From assembly GCA_903924715.1 (NCBI GenBank), contig CAIYCP010000257.1, positions 1 through 50,136 on the forward strand: DNA of 50,136 bases, written 5' to 3'. Made by a program: the position numbers and the translations under genes. Below the pieces are notes generated by a model. That model was not told the DNA's origin. It did not search any database and saw only the letters and a list, made by a program, of their open reading frames with translations. Shown one piece after another: positions 24,436 through 32,740 of this stretch; position 1 is the first letter of the stretch; every line of letters begins with the position of its first letter. Source of the DNA: an uncultured beta proteobacterium. Its GTDB lineage: Bacteria; Pseudomonadota; Gammaproteobacteria; Burkholderiales; Burkholderiaceae_B.

Positions 24436-26472
24436 ATGTCTCAAATAGCACAGTCACTGTATCCACTTATGTTGTCGCCCTTAAAGGTGGGTGCGCATAC
24501 TTTACCCAATCGCGTCATCATGGGTTCTTTACATACGCGACTTGAAAATGAGCCTGATGGCGTGCAGCGACTGGCTGCTTTTTATGCCGCACGTGCGCGT
24601 GGTGGCGTAGGCCTTGTGGTGACGGGGGGCGTGTCGCCAAATTTTGATGGTCGTGTTGAGCAGGGTGCTTGGGTACTAGACTCAGCAACGCAACTTGACC
24701 AGCACATTCCAATCGTTCAGGCAGTGCATGCCGCGGGCTCAAAAATTGCCTTGCAGATTTTGCACACGGGCATTTATGCCAAGCACGACGAAATTATTGG
24801 ACCCAGTGCGGTGCGATCCGTGATTAACCCGCGGCAGCCGCGTGCGTTTACGCCTGAGCAAATTGAACAGACCATTGAAGACTTTGTGAACTGTGCGGTA
24901 CTTGCACAGCAAGCTGGTTATGACGGTGTTGAAGTGATGGGATCTGAAGGCTATCTGATGACGCAGTTCACTGCGTTGCGCACCAACAAGCGTGAAGACG
25001 AGTGGGGCGGATCGCTCGAAAATCGAATTCGGTTTCCGGTAGAAGTCGTACGTCGTACGCGTGAGCGTGTCGGTCCAAGCCTCTTGATCATGTATCGGAT
25101 TTCTGCGATTGATCTGGTTGAAGGTGGTTTGTCAGGTGATGAAATCGATCGGCTCGCACAGGCGCTTGAGCAGGCCGGTGCAGATGTACTGAACACGGGG
25201 ATTGGCTGGCACGAGTCAGTAGTACCGACCATCGCGACCAGTGTGCCTCGTGCAGCCTTTGCTTTTGCAGCCGCTCGAATCAAAAAGGCGGTATCGATAC
25301 CGGTCGTTGCTTCTAATCGAATCAATATGCCCTCGGTTGCAGAAGATATTCTTGCGCAAGGGCAGGCAGATTTGGTTTCGCTTGCACGCGCATTTTTGGC
25401 TGATCCAGATTTTGTCATTAAAGCGGCAACTGGACGAACCGATGAAATCAACACTTGCATTGGTTGTAACCAAGCCTGCTTAGATCATATTTTCACCGAT
25501 CGAATTGCTTCATGCTTAGTGAATCCTCAGGCATGCCATGAGACCGAGTTCACAGAGGCCGCGCCGCAACATAAGTTGAAGGTTGCAGTGATTGGAGCGG
25601 GGCCTGCTGGCTTGGCCTGTGCGATTACGGCGGCTGAGCGTGGTCATCAGGTGCAGTTGTTTGAAGCGAGCAGTGAGGTCGGCGGGCAATTGAATTTGGC
25701 GCGACGCATACCCGGTAAAGAAGAAGAGTTTGCTGAGTTGGTCCGTTATTTCAGCAAGCGCTTGAGTACGACGGGCGTACAGGTTCATCTCAATCGACGC
25801 GTTGAGTCTGCGTGGCTGATGACGCAAGGCTTTGATCAAGTCGTGGTTGCCACCGGAATTAAACCGCGAACGCCATTGATTGAGGGGATTGAGCATGTGA
25901 AGGTCGTGAGTTATTCCGATGTGATCTTGGGCCGAGTCCAGGTGGGTGAGCGGGTTGCAATCATTGGCACCGGAGGCATTGGTCATGACGTGGCTGAATT
26001 ACTGACTTCGACTCAAGCGGGTGTTCAAACCGCCGCAGAGTTTTTGAAGATATGGGGTGTTGATCCAACCATTCAGTCCGCCGGTGGCTTACAGGCGCCG
26101 GTCGCGGAAGGTGCACAGCGCAAAGTGGTCATGTTGCAGCGAGGCACAAAAAAACCAGGCGCACGTCTAGGCAAGAGTACAGGTTGGATTCATCGCACTA
26201 AGCTGACCAAACGGGGTGTGACGGCAGTATCAGGTTGCACGTACGAAAAAATCGATCATCAAGGCCTACACTACAGCGTCAACGGAGAGCCTCATCTGTT
26301 AGAGGTCGATACGATTGTGTTGTGCGCGGGCCAAGAGTCTGAGCAAGCGCTAGCAACGCAATTGACCGGAAACGTGACGCATCTAAATTTGATCGGTGGT
26401 GCGCGCGTTGCAACAGAGTTAGATGCAATGCGGGCAATTGATGAAGGTACGCGACTGGCGTACAAGTGGTAA
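24436..26472 (+). CDS. fadH: 2,4-dienoyl-CoA reductase (FadH-type FMN/FeS/FAD enzyme)
   Basis: A 678-residue protein of the usual FadH length and order: an FMN TIM barrel (about 1-330), a 4Fe-4S cluster, then FAD and NAD(P)H domains (from about 380). Seen: GYDGVEVMGSEGYLMTQF at 161-178 with Tyr173, GIGWHESVVPTIATSVPR at about 255-272 with the active His, CIGCNQACLDHIF near 338-350 plus a further Cys, AVIGAGPAGLACAI near 390, and VAIIGTGGIGHDVAELL near 515. FadH reduces dienoyl-CoA at the expense of NADPH during breakdown of unsaturated acyl chains. In this operon, with Bug receptors and a KstD-like flavoprotein, it may reduce a less common dienoyl acid. Related trimethylamine-type dehydrogenases are less likely given the CNQACLD sequence. 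Confidence 0.92.
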   Translation: MSQIAQSLYPLMLSPLKVGAHTLPNRVIMGSLHTRLENEPDGVQRLAAFYAARARGGVGLVVTGGVSPNFDGRVEQGAWVLDSATQLDQHIPIVQAVHAAGSKIALQILHTGIYAKHDEIIGPSAVRSVINPRQPRAFTPEQIEQTIEDFVNCAVLAQQAGYDGVEVMGSEGYLMTQFTALRTNKREDEWGGSLENRIRFPVEVVRRTRERVGPSLLIMYRISAIDLVEGGLSGDEIDRLAQALEQAGADVLNTGIGWHESVVPTIATSVPRAAFAFAAARIKKAVSIPVVASNRINMPSVAEDILAQGQADLVSLARAFLADPDFVIKAATGRTDEINTCIGCNQACLDHIFTDRIASCLVNPQACHETEFTEAAPQHKLKVAVIGAGPAGLACAITAAERGHQVQLFEASSEVGGQLNLARRIPGKEEEFAELVRYFSKRLSTTGVQVHLNRRVESAWLMTQGFDQVVVATGIKPRTPLIEGIEHVKVVSYSDVILGRVQVGERVAIIGTGGIGHDVAELLTSTQAGVQTAAEFLKIWGVDPTIQSAGGLQAPVAEGAQRKVVMLQRGTKKPGARLGKSTGWIHRTKLTKRGVTAVSGCTYEKIDHQGLHYSVNGEPHLLEVDTIVLCAGQESEQALATQLTGNVTHLNLIGGARVATELDAMRAIDEGTRLAYKW

Positions 26473-26490
26473 ACCGTCCAGAGGCCAAGA

Positions 26491-27466
26491 ATGTGGCAAT
26501 TTAAATATGTGATGTACGTTTGTTTAGGAGTGCTGGGCCTGAACATGTCAGGAGTTTGGGCACAAGAAAAAAATTACCCAGCGCGTCCAATCACATTCAT
26601 TGTGGCCTGGCCACCGGGTGGCTCGGTCGATACGGTCGCGCGTTTGATTTCTGAGCCGCTGCGTGTGCGACTAGGGCAGCCAGTACTCATTGTTAATCGA
26701 GGTGGTGCCGTCGGAACAATCGGTGCAAATGCCGTGGCAAAAGCGGCGCCCGATGGTTACACGTTGTTGGTCACGATTGGTGCGTATCCCATCACCGCTG
26801 CCTTGATGAGCGCGTTACCTTTTGATCCGATCAAGGATTTAACCGGCATTAGTTTGATCGTGCGCTCGCCCAATATGTTGGTAGTGCGACCTGATTTTCC
26901 TGCAAAAAAATTTGAATGAACTTGCTGTGCTCGCGAAAAAAGAACCGGGCAAGTACACCTATTCAACCGCGGGCAACGGCACAACAACGCACATGATGGC
27001 AGCGATGTTTGAGCAAGCGGCTGGTGTGCGTCTTGAACATATTCCTTATTTAGGCGGCGCGGCTTCGCTGCAGGCGATCTTAAGCCAGCAAACGGATCTC
27101 AATGCGGCGGTCAGCAGTACGGCTGTGCCGATGATTCAGGCGGGTCGTTTACGTCCGCTGGGGATTATTGGTGACCAGCGCTCGATTCAGTTTCCAGATA
27201 TCCCAACGTTTGCCGAGCAAGGCTATCCAAAAGTACGGGGCGACAGCTGGATTGGGATGTTGGCGCCATCAGGCACACCGCCGAATGTGATCGCGCAAAT
27301 TAACGATGCGATCCAAGAGATTATTTTGGTTCCGGCGAACCGTGAAAAATTACTGGCTCAGGCGGGCGAACCTGCTGCGATTGGACCGACACAGTTCAAT
27401 GCAATTATTAAAGAAGAAATTGAGGATTTCACGGCGTTGGCCCGAGCCATGAATTTAAAAATGTAA
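26491..27466 (+). pseudogene. Bug/TctC gene broken by one extra A in an A7 run
   Basis: Two frames together make one Bug protein. The first (26491-26919) has a signal peptide (cleavage near VWAQ) and KNYPARPITFIVAWPPGGSVD, GAVGTIGANAVAKAAPDGYT, then stops at TGA 26917-26919. The second (from about 26912 to the TAA at 27464-27466) continues with KEPGKYTYSTAGNG, EHIPYLGGAASLQ and a normal end. At 26904-26910 there is a run of seven A. With six A the reading GCA-AAA-AAT-TTG-AAT-GAA gives AKNLNELAVLAKK, the expected Bug sequence, so a single inserted A explains the break. No other stop is seen, so it is recent, a sequencing error, or rescued by slippage. It lies between fadH and the KstD-like gene. 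Confidence 0.9.
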
Positions 27467-27486
27467 TGCTCGAAAAGGTCAAACAC

Positions 27487-29115
27487 ATGAGTGCCAAAGA
27501 GACATTTGATGTAATCGTACTGGGTTCAGGTGGTGCGGGCTGTGCGGCTGCGTTAGCAGCGTCAAGCCTAGGATTGAGCGTGGCCTTGGTTGAAAAAGAT
27601 CACCTGCTGGGTGGCGGTACGGCTGATTCGCTGGGCACCTTTTGGATCGCCAATAACAGCATGGCACAGGCACAGGCACTTGCAGACGATTTTGAGTCGG
27701 CACTGACGTACGCCAAATTTGTGGCGGGCGGGCAAGAGGTGCCAGAAAATCTAGAGGCCTATATCCGCGAAGGCAGACGTGTGTTGGATGCGTTTGTTGA
27801 CATGGGCGTGGGTTTGCAATTGGCCTTAGGCTTGCCTGACTATTTTTATCCCAGTGGCCCACACAGCTGTGGAGACGGGCGTCGCATGGTTGAGCCTAAA
27901 TCGATTAGGCGCAAAGATCTTGGAGATTTTTCTGATTCAATTCGACGCAGCAATCACAATGTGCAAGGCGTTGCCTGGAGTGATAGCGTTGGTTGGGGCG
28001 GTTTTGCGAATCGTCGTAATTGGCCGCTCGCTGAACTTGAACAGCGCGTGCGTGACGGTGTGCTGAGTTGTGGTGAGGCCTTGGTTGGTCAATTTGTTGC
28101 TCAAATGCTGAAGCAAGGGCGCGTGCAAATCTTGCTTGGCGTGCAAACTAAGGGACTTGTGACGCAAGATCACCGAGTGGTCGGTGTAGAAAAAGCGGAC
28201 GGCACGGTACTGCAGGCAAGGCGAGGCGTGATTCTTGCGACCGGAGGATATGAGGGTAACGTTGAGCTCGTGCAGCGGTTTGAGGGCTTTCCTGAATGGA
28301 TGAATCCCTTTGGCCCGCAAAATACAGGGGATGCACTCACCTTCGGCACACAAATCGGCGCAAGCGTTGCGCGTATCGGTATTAACAATTCATTATTCAT
28401 TGGTACGGGTGTGCCCGGCCGACCTGAGGCATTCTTTTCGGTTGGCTTAAGAGGGCTGCCGATGCCGGGTGCGATCGCGGTAAATCAACGTGGCGAGCGG
28501 TTCGGCGACGAGACGCAATTTCAAGATATGGTGATGGCGTTTCAGCAATATGACCGTCGAAATCGAAAATTTTTAAATCTACCTGCATTCATGATTTTTG
28601 ATGATCAATTTCGTCAACGTTATCCGGTGATGGATGCGATGCCTGGGCAACCGGTGCACCCAGATATTGCGCGTGCCGATACGCTGATTGGCCTAGCCGA
28701 AAAAATTGGTATTGACCCAGCTGGGTTAGTTAAGACGATCACGCAGTTCAATGTCGATGTGGCGCAGGGCCAGGATAGTGTCTTCGGTCGTGGGCGTTCT
28801 GCTTTTTCGCGTAATAACGCTGGCGACAAAGAATTGAAATTGAATCCACAGCTCGCACCTGTTCAAACCGCGCCGTTTTATGCGTTGCCTTTGAAAATGG
28901 GCGGCGTTTGTAGCGCGGGGCTTCTCACTGATCCCCATGCGAGAGTGGTTGGTGCCGATGGGCGTGTCATTGAAGGGCTGTATGCCTGCGGTAACGCCGC
29001 AGCTCCGACCTTTCTGGGCGTGGGTTATCAAGGTGGGTCGTCAATTGGTGCGGGCATTGTGTTTGGCTATCTCGCAGCAGAACATGCAAGCACCCAGTCA
29101 GTGTCTTCAGTCTAA
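27487..29115 (+). CDS. FAD-dependent oxidoreductase, KstD/fumarate reductase-like
   Basis: A 542-residue flavoprotein when started at the ATG at 27487-27489, which has AAGG eight bases upstream; an ATG at 27466 overlaps the preceding stop. Seen: FDVIVLGSGGAGCAAALAAS at 6-25, GTADSLGTFWIANN at about 45-58, VILATGGYEGN at about 253-263, and GLYACGNAAAPTFLGVGYQG near 503-522, the FAD-closing segment typical of ketosteroid dehydrogenase-like enzymes (GLYACGNAAA). It has no signal peptide or extra domain. KstD-like proteins insert double bonds beside a ketone or, in reverse, reduce them. It differs from the flavoprotein at 12587-14068, whose closing segment is fumarate reductase-like. It lies between two Bug genes. 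Confidence 0.92.
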   Translation: MSAKETFDVIVLGSGGAGCAAALAASSLGLSVALVEKDHLLGGGTADSLGTFWIANNSMAQAQALADDFESALTYAKFVAGGQEVPENLEAYIREGRRVLDAFVDMGVGLQLALGLPDYFYPSGPHSCGDGRRMVEPKSIRRKDLGDFSDSIRRSNHNVQGVAWSDSVGWGGFANRRNWPLAELEQRVRDGVLSCGEALVGQFVAQMLKQGRVQILLGVQTKGLVTQDHRVVGVEKADGTVLQARRGVILATGGYEGNVELVQRFEGFPEWMNPFGPQNTGDALTFGTQIGASVARIGINNSLFIGTGVPGRPEAFFSVGLRGLPMPGAIAVNQRGERFGDETQFQDMVMAFQQYDRRNRKFLNLPAFMIFDDQFRQRYPVMDAMPGQPVHPDIARADTLIGLAEKIGIDPAGLVKTITQFNVDVAQGQDSVFGRGRSAFSRNNAGDKELKLNPQLAPVQTAPFYALPLKMGGVCSAGLLTDPHARVVGADGRVIEGLYACGNAAAPTFLGVGYQGGSSIGAGIVFGYLAAEHASTQSVSSV

Positions 29116-29125
29116 GGGGTCAGCG

Positions 29126-30091
29126 ATGCGAAAGATATTGAATTGCTTCAGTGCCTTGATGCTGGCACTTTGTATGTCATCTGCGTGGTCAGCGTATCCA
29201 GAGCGCTCGGTGCGGATTGTGGTGCCTTTTCCTCCTGGTGGCCCAACGGATATTCAAGCGCGCATCATCGCTCAGAAGTTAGGAGAACGACTCGGGCAAA
29301 CCTTTGTTGTTGAAAATAAACCTGGGGCGGGCGGTAATATTGGTACGCGTGCGGCGGCTCAGGCTGAAGGCGATGGCTACACGGTGCTCTTGATGACGCC
29401 CGCGCAAGTGATCAATATGCGCTTCTATGCAAATCCTGGCTATGATCTTCGCCAAGATTTTGTGCCAATCGGGCTGATTAGTACCGCACCGGCACTTTTG
29501 CTCGCCAATCCTAAGCTTGGTGTAAAAACAGTAGCCGACATTGTGGCGTTGGCAAAACAAAAGCCTGGCACACTTGTTTATGCGAGTGCAGGAGCTGGCT
29601 TATCAACGCATTTGATGATGGAACTCTTGAAGAAAACCGCAGGCATTGATATGGTTCATGCACCGTATCGCGGCTCGGCGCCTGCTTTAGCCGGACTCAT
29701 CGCAGGCGATACGTCTTTGTTAATCGATTCGATGGTGTCGGGATTGCCGCAGGTTAAAACAGGCGCATTGACTGCGATTGCGGTGACCAGTGCAGCGCGT
29801 TCGCCGATCGCGCCCAATATTCCAACGCTTAGTGAGTCGGGTCTTCCGGGGTTTGATGCAATTACTTGGTATGGGTTCATGGCACCCGCTAAAACCTCAC
29901 CAGAGATTGTGAGTCGGCTCGCTGTTGAAATCAATCAGATCTTGCAGGCACCAGATATTCATAAGCGGTTTCTTGAAATGGGAAGTGAACCTGCCGTGGT
30001 GAATCCTGAGTCGTTTGGTAAGTTTTTAGCGAGCGAAGAAAAACGCTGGTTAGCGATCGTGGTTGAATCGGGTGCCAAGGTCAACGAATGA
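29126..30091 (+). CDS. Bug/TctC-family binding protein
   Basis: A 321-residue receptor when started at the ATG at 29126-29128, with AAGGGG upstream and a ten-base gap from the flavoprotein stop; a longer frame to 28937 overlaps that gene and is rejected. The signal peptide is short (cleavage after WSA near 22), then AYPERSVRIVVPFPPGGPTD, NKPGAGGNIGTRAAAQAEGD and a typical SYPKG-less loop MVHAPYRGSAPALAGLIAG. It ends in ESGAKVNE. It is the third Bug of the operon, one of which (26491) is broken. The stop overlaps an ATG (ATGA at 30088), but the likelier start of the next gene is at 30124. Confidence 0.95.
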   Translation: MRKILNCFSALMLALCMSSAWSAYPERSVRIVVPFPPGGPTDIQARIIAQKLGERLGQTFVVENKPGAGGNIGTRAAAQAEGDGYTVLLMTPAQVINMRFYANPGYDLRQDFVPIGLISTAPALLLANPKLGVKTVADIVALAKQKPGTLVYASAGAGLSTHLMMELLKKTAGIDMVHAPYRGSAPALAGLIAGDTSLLIDSMVSGLPQVKTGALTAIAVTSAARSPIAPNIPTLSESGLPGFDAITWYGFMAPAKTSPEIVSRLAVEINQILQAPDIHKRFLEMGSEPAVVNPESFGKFLASEEKRWLAIVVESGAKVNE

Positions 30092-30123
30092 GTCGGCCTT
30101 TGAATGCTGATCAAGGTGCACAG

Positions 30124-30822
30124 ATGAATGACAAAAAATTAAAAGTGATTTTGGTGGTGCCTGCAACAAACACCACGATGGAGGCTGAGGTGCGGGCGCT
30201 GTGGCCAGAGATTGACGAACTGCATCGCGTGGGGATCCCTCGCCCGATGCGGCCGATTGTTGCAAGTGACTTGCCCGAGTATCGTGAGCACACGCTTAAG
30301 GCGGTTGCGCCCTATCAAAAAATTGGGGCAGATATGGTGATTTATGGCTGTACCACGGCTGGTTTTTTAGCAGGGCCTGAGGGTGATCTAGAGATGCAAC
30401 AGGCGTTGGTTCGGGCCGTAGGTGCGCCCGCGGTGACCACTGCATCATCCATGGTCGAGGCAATGAGTCGGGCGGGCGTGTCGCGCCCTGCGATTGTGAC
30501 GCCTTATTTAAAGCCAAGCAATGATGGCTTGATTCGTTTTTTAGAGGCAAAAGGGGTGAGCGTCTCTACCTTGGATAGTTTTTTCTTCACAACGACTGAG
30601 CAATACGATCGGGTGACGGACACCGAGGTTCTTGAATTGGCAGAGAAGACCGGACGGGATGGTGCGGCAGACTGTTTGTTTATTGCCTGTACCCAGTTGC
30701 CGACGTTATCAATTTTAGAGGTACTCAGAGAGCGACTGAAAAAGCCGGTATTGGGTGCGATACAAGCGACGGTTGAGAATGCAAAACGAACGCTGGCACA
30801 CGATGGTGCTGCAGAGTATTAA
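30124..30822 (+). CDS. Asp/Glu racemase superfamily protein, maleate isomerase/AMDase-like
   Basis: A 232-residue protein when started at the ATG at 30124-30126 (AAGG seven bases upstream); an ATG at 30088 overlapping the Bug stop is also possible. Seen: VVPATNTTMEAE at 11-22, where the family has P-x-x-N-T-x-x-E; YGCTTAGF at 74-81 with Cys76; and FIACTQLPTL at 186-195 with Cys189. Two facing Cys are the racemase and isomerase arrangement; arylmalonate decarboxylase keeps one. Members interconvert maleate/fumarate-type acids or racemise hydantoins and amino acids. It closes the seven-gene operon and is followed by a hairpin terminator. Cis-trans isomerisation of an unsaturated diacid would fit the neighbouring reductases, but that is inference. 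Confidence 0.88.
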   Translation: MNDKKLKVILVVPATNTTMEAEVRALWPEIDELHRVGIPRPMRPIVASDLPEYREHTLKAVAPYQKIGADMVIYGCTTAGFLAGPEGDLEMQQALVRAVGAPAVTTASSMVEAMSRAGVSRPAIVTPYLKPSNDGLIRFLEAKGVSVSTLDSFFFTTTEQYDRVTDTEVLELAEKTGRDGAADCLFIACTQLPTLSILEVLRERLKKPVLGAIQATVENAKRTLAHDGAAEY

Positions 30823-30823
30823 A

Positions 30824-30862
30824 AAAAGGGGAAATCCTAAATGAAACGGATTTCCCCTTTGC
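30824..30862. terminator. Rho-independent terminator, best for amtB direction
   Basis: AAAGGGGAAATCC and GGATTTCCCCTTT (about 30825-30837 and 30848-30860) form a 13-base stem with a loop of ten bases. Read on the minus strand it ends in seven T, so it terminates the torF-glnK-amtB transcript strongly; on the plus strand the T run is short, but it still bounds the racemase operon. Confidence 0.88.
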
Positions 30863-30894
30863 AAAGCCCAGAACTAATTTACTGCTAAGATTTT

Positions 30895-32370
30895 TTAACT
30901 CTCGTACGCTGACTCACCGTGCGACGTGATATTCAAGCCTTCACGCTCTTGGTCTTCAGGCACGCGCAAGCCGAAGACAAGATCTGCGATCTTGAAAGAA
31001 ATATAGGCAATCACACCCGACCAGATTAACGTGACCACGACGCTTTGCCCTTGAATCAAGAACTGATCAACGATTGAATAGTCAGGAGTGACCGCATTGG
31101 TGACATAGTCGTACACACCAGTGCCACCCAGTTTTGGTGCGGCGAATACAGCGGTGAGCAGGGCGCCTAAAATTCCGGCAACGCCGTGAATACCAAACAC
31201 GTCCAAACTATCGTCAGAGCCAAACATCTTCTTGAGTCCGCTGACGCCCCAGATACAGACGATACCGGCGATGGCACCGATTGCGAGCGCACCCATCGGA
31301 CCGACAAAGCCAGCAGCCGGCGTGATGCCAACTAAGCCAGCCACGCATCCCGAAGCAGCACCTAGTACAGAAGGTTTGCCTTTCAGTGCCCACTCTGTGA
31401 AGGTCCAGCTCAACACGGCTGCAGCGGTTGCGAGCAAGGTGTTTGCAAAGGCCAGAGCCGCCGTGCCATATGCCTCGAGTGCTGATCCAGCGTTAAAGCC
31501 AAACCAACCGAACCATAGCAAGGCAGCGCCTGTCATGACATGAACCATGTTGTGCGGCTTCATGGATTCTTTGCCAAAGCCAAGACGTTTTCCAACGACA
31601 AAGGATCCGACCAGACCAGCGATTGCGGCGTTGATGTGAACCACAGTGCCGCCCGCGAAGTCGAGTACACCTTTTTGAAACAACCAGCCAGCTTTCGCGG
31701 TCATTGCTTCAAGTGAGGCGGCATCTTTGACATCATCCGGGCCAGGCCAGAACCAAACCATGTGAGCGATTGGCAAGTAGGCGAAGGTGAACCAAAGAAT
31801 CATAAACAGCAAAATGGCTGAGAATTTTGCACGTTCTGCGAAAGCGCCAACAATCAGGCAGCAGGTAATGGTTGCAAATACGCCTTGGAACACCATGAAC
31901 ACATATTCAGGGATCGCAACGCCTTTGCTGAAGGTTGCTGCGACAACTTCAGGGTTCAGGCCCGCTAAAAATAGGCGGTCGAATTTGCCAATAAAAGCGT
32001 TGCCCTCGGTAAAGGCTAGGCTATAGCCATAAATCGACCATAGCACGATGATCAAAGAGAATACGACCAAGCATTGCATCAGAATCGACAAGACGTTTTT
32101 GCTGCGAGTCAGGCCACCATAAAAAAGCGCTAAACCTGGCAACGTCATGAGTAGTACCAAGGCAGTGCAAACAAGCATCCACGCGGTATCGCCTTTGTTT
32201 GGAACAATGGCTGTCGGTGCGGGTGCGGCTGCTTCTGCCGCTGGGGCAGCAGCTGTCGCGGCGGGCTTGGCGTCTTGCGCATATACAGGGCTCGTTGAGG
32301 CGATGCCAGTGATGCAGACCACAGCAGCCAAGAGGCCGCTTGCTAAGAGTTTATTTAACCAATTTGACAC
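30895..32370 (-). CDS. amtB: Ammonium transporter AmtB
   Basis: A 491-residue ammonium channel with a signal peptide (cleavage after VYA near 31), an Ala/Pro-rich spacer to about 60, then eleven membrane segments. Seen: GDTAWMLVCTALVLLMTLPG at 60-79, LFYGGLTRSKN at about 82-92, FAGGTVVHINAAIAGLVG with the first pore His, FGWFGFNAGSA, and DVFGIHGVAGILGALL with the second pore His. The long periplasmic N-terminus is longer than in E. coli. It lies 14 bases after the glnK start-side neighbour and is the last gene of torF-glnK-amtB. It takes up ammonium under nitrogen limitation and is gated by GlnK. The sigma-54 promoter at 33611-33627 fits this. Confidence 0.97.
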   Translation of the reverse strand: MSNWLNKLLASGLLAAVVCITGIASTSPVYAQDAKPAATAAAPAAEAAAPAPTAIVPNKGDTAWMLVCTALVLLMTLPGLALFYGGLTRSKNVLSILMQCLVVFSLIIVLWSIYGYSLAFTEGNAFIGKFDRLFLAGLNPEVVAATFSKGVAIPEYVFMVFQGVFATITCCLIVGAFAERAKFSAILLFMILWFTFAYLPIAHMVWFWPGPDDVKDAASLEAMTAKAGWLFQKGVLDFAGGTVVHINAAIAGLVGSFVVGKRLGFGKESMKPHNMVHVMTGAALLWFGWFGFNAGSALEAYGTAALAFANTLLATAAAVLSWTFTEWALKGKPSVLGAASGCVAGLVGITPAAGFVGPMGALAIGAIAGIVCIWGVSGLKKMFGSDDSLDVFGIHGVAGILGALLTAVFAAPKLGGTGVYDYVTNAVTPDYSIVDQFLIQGQSVVVTLIWSGVIAYISFKIADLVFGLRVPEDQEREGLNITSHGESAYES

Positions 32371-32384
32371 GGTACACCTCTTCT

Positions 32385-32723
32385 TTAAAGTGCCGACGCG
32401 CCGGTTTCACCGGTGCGAATGCGAATCACATGATCGATTGGAGTCACGAATATTTTTCCGTCCCCAATCTTTCCCGTACGAGCGGCCTTCTCGATGGCCT
32501 CTAAAGCTTGCTCGAGCAGCTCATCAGACACTGCTGCTTCGAGTTTGATCTTGGGCAGAAAATCGACCACATATTCTGCGCCGCGATACAGTTCGGTATG
32601 ACCTTTTTGGCGACCGAAGCCTTTGACTTCGGTCACGGTGACGCCCGACACGCCAACGGCGGTCAGGGCAGTACGCACTTCATCTAGCTTGAAGTGTTTA
32701 ATGATGGCTGTGATTAGTTTCAC
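32385..32723 (-). CDS. glnK: Nitrogen regulatory P-II protein (GlnK type)
   Basis: A 112-residue P-II protein, the usual length. Seen: Tyr51 in RGAEYVVDF, the uridylylation site; KIGDGKIFV at about 85-93, a family signature; and IRIRTGETG near the end, part of the ATP site. Residue 10 is His (IIKHFKLDE), where most P-II proteins have Pro; the codon is CAC, so this is not a misread. GlnK binds ATP, ADP and 2-oxoglutarate and blocks AmtB when nitrogen is plentiful. It lies 14 bases before amtB and 17 after torF. Linkage to amtB makes GlnK more likely than GlnB. Confidence 0.96.
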   Translation of the reverse strand: MKLITAIIKHFKLDEVRTALTAVGVSGVTVTEVKGFGRQKGHTELYRGAEYVVDFLPKIKLEAAVSDELLEQALEAIEKAARTGKIGDGKIFVTPIDHVIRIRTGETGASAL

Positions 32724-32740
32724 GACAATCCCCTGGATGA

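Noticed and set aside
26904..26910. Programmed -1 frameshift at A-AAA-AAA
   Set aside because: The downstream Bug frame needs a +1 (or -2) change, so a -1 slip would not restore the protein.
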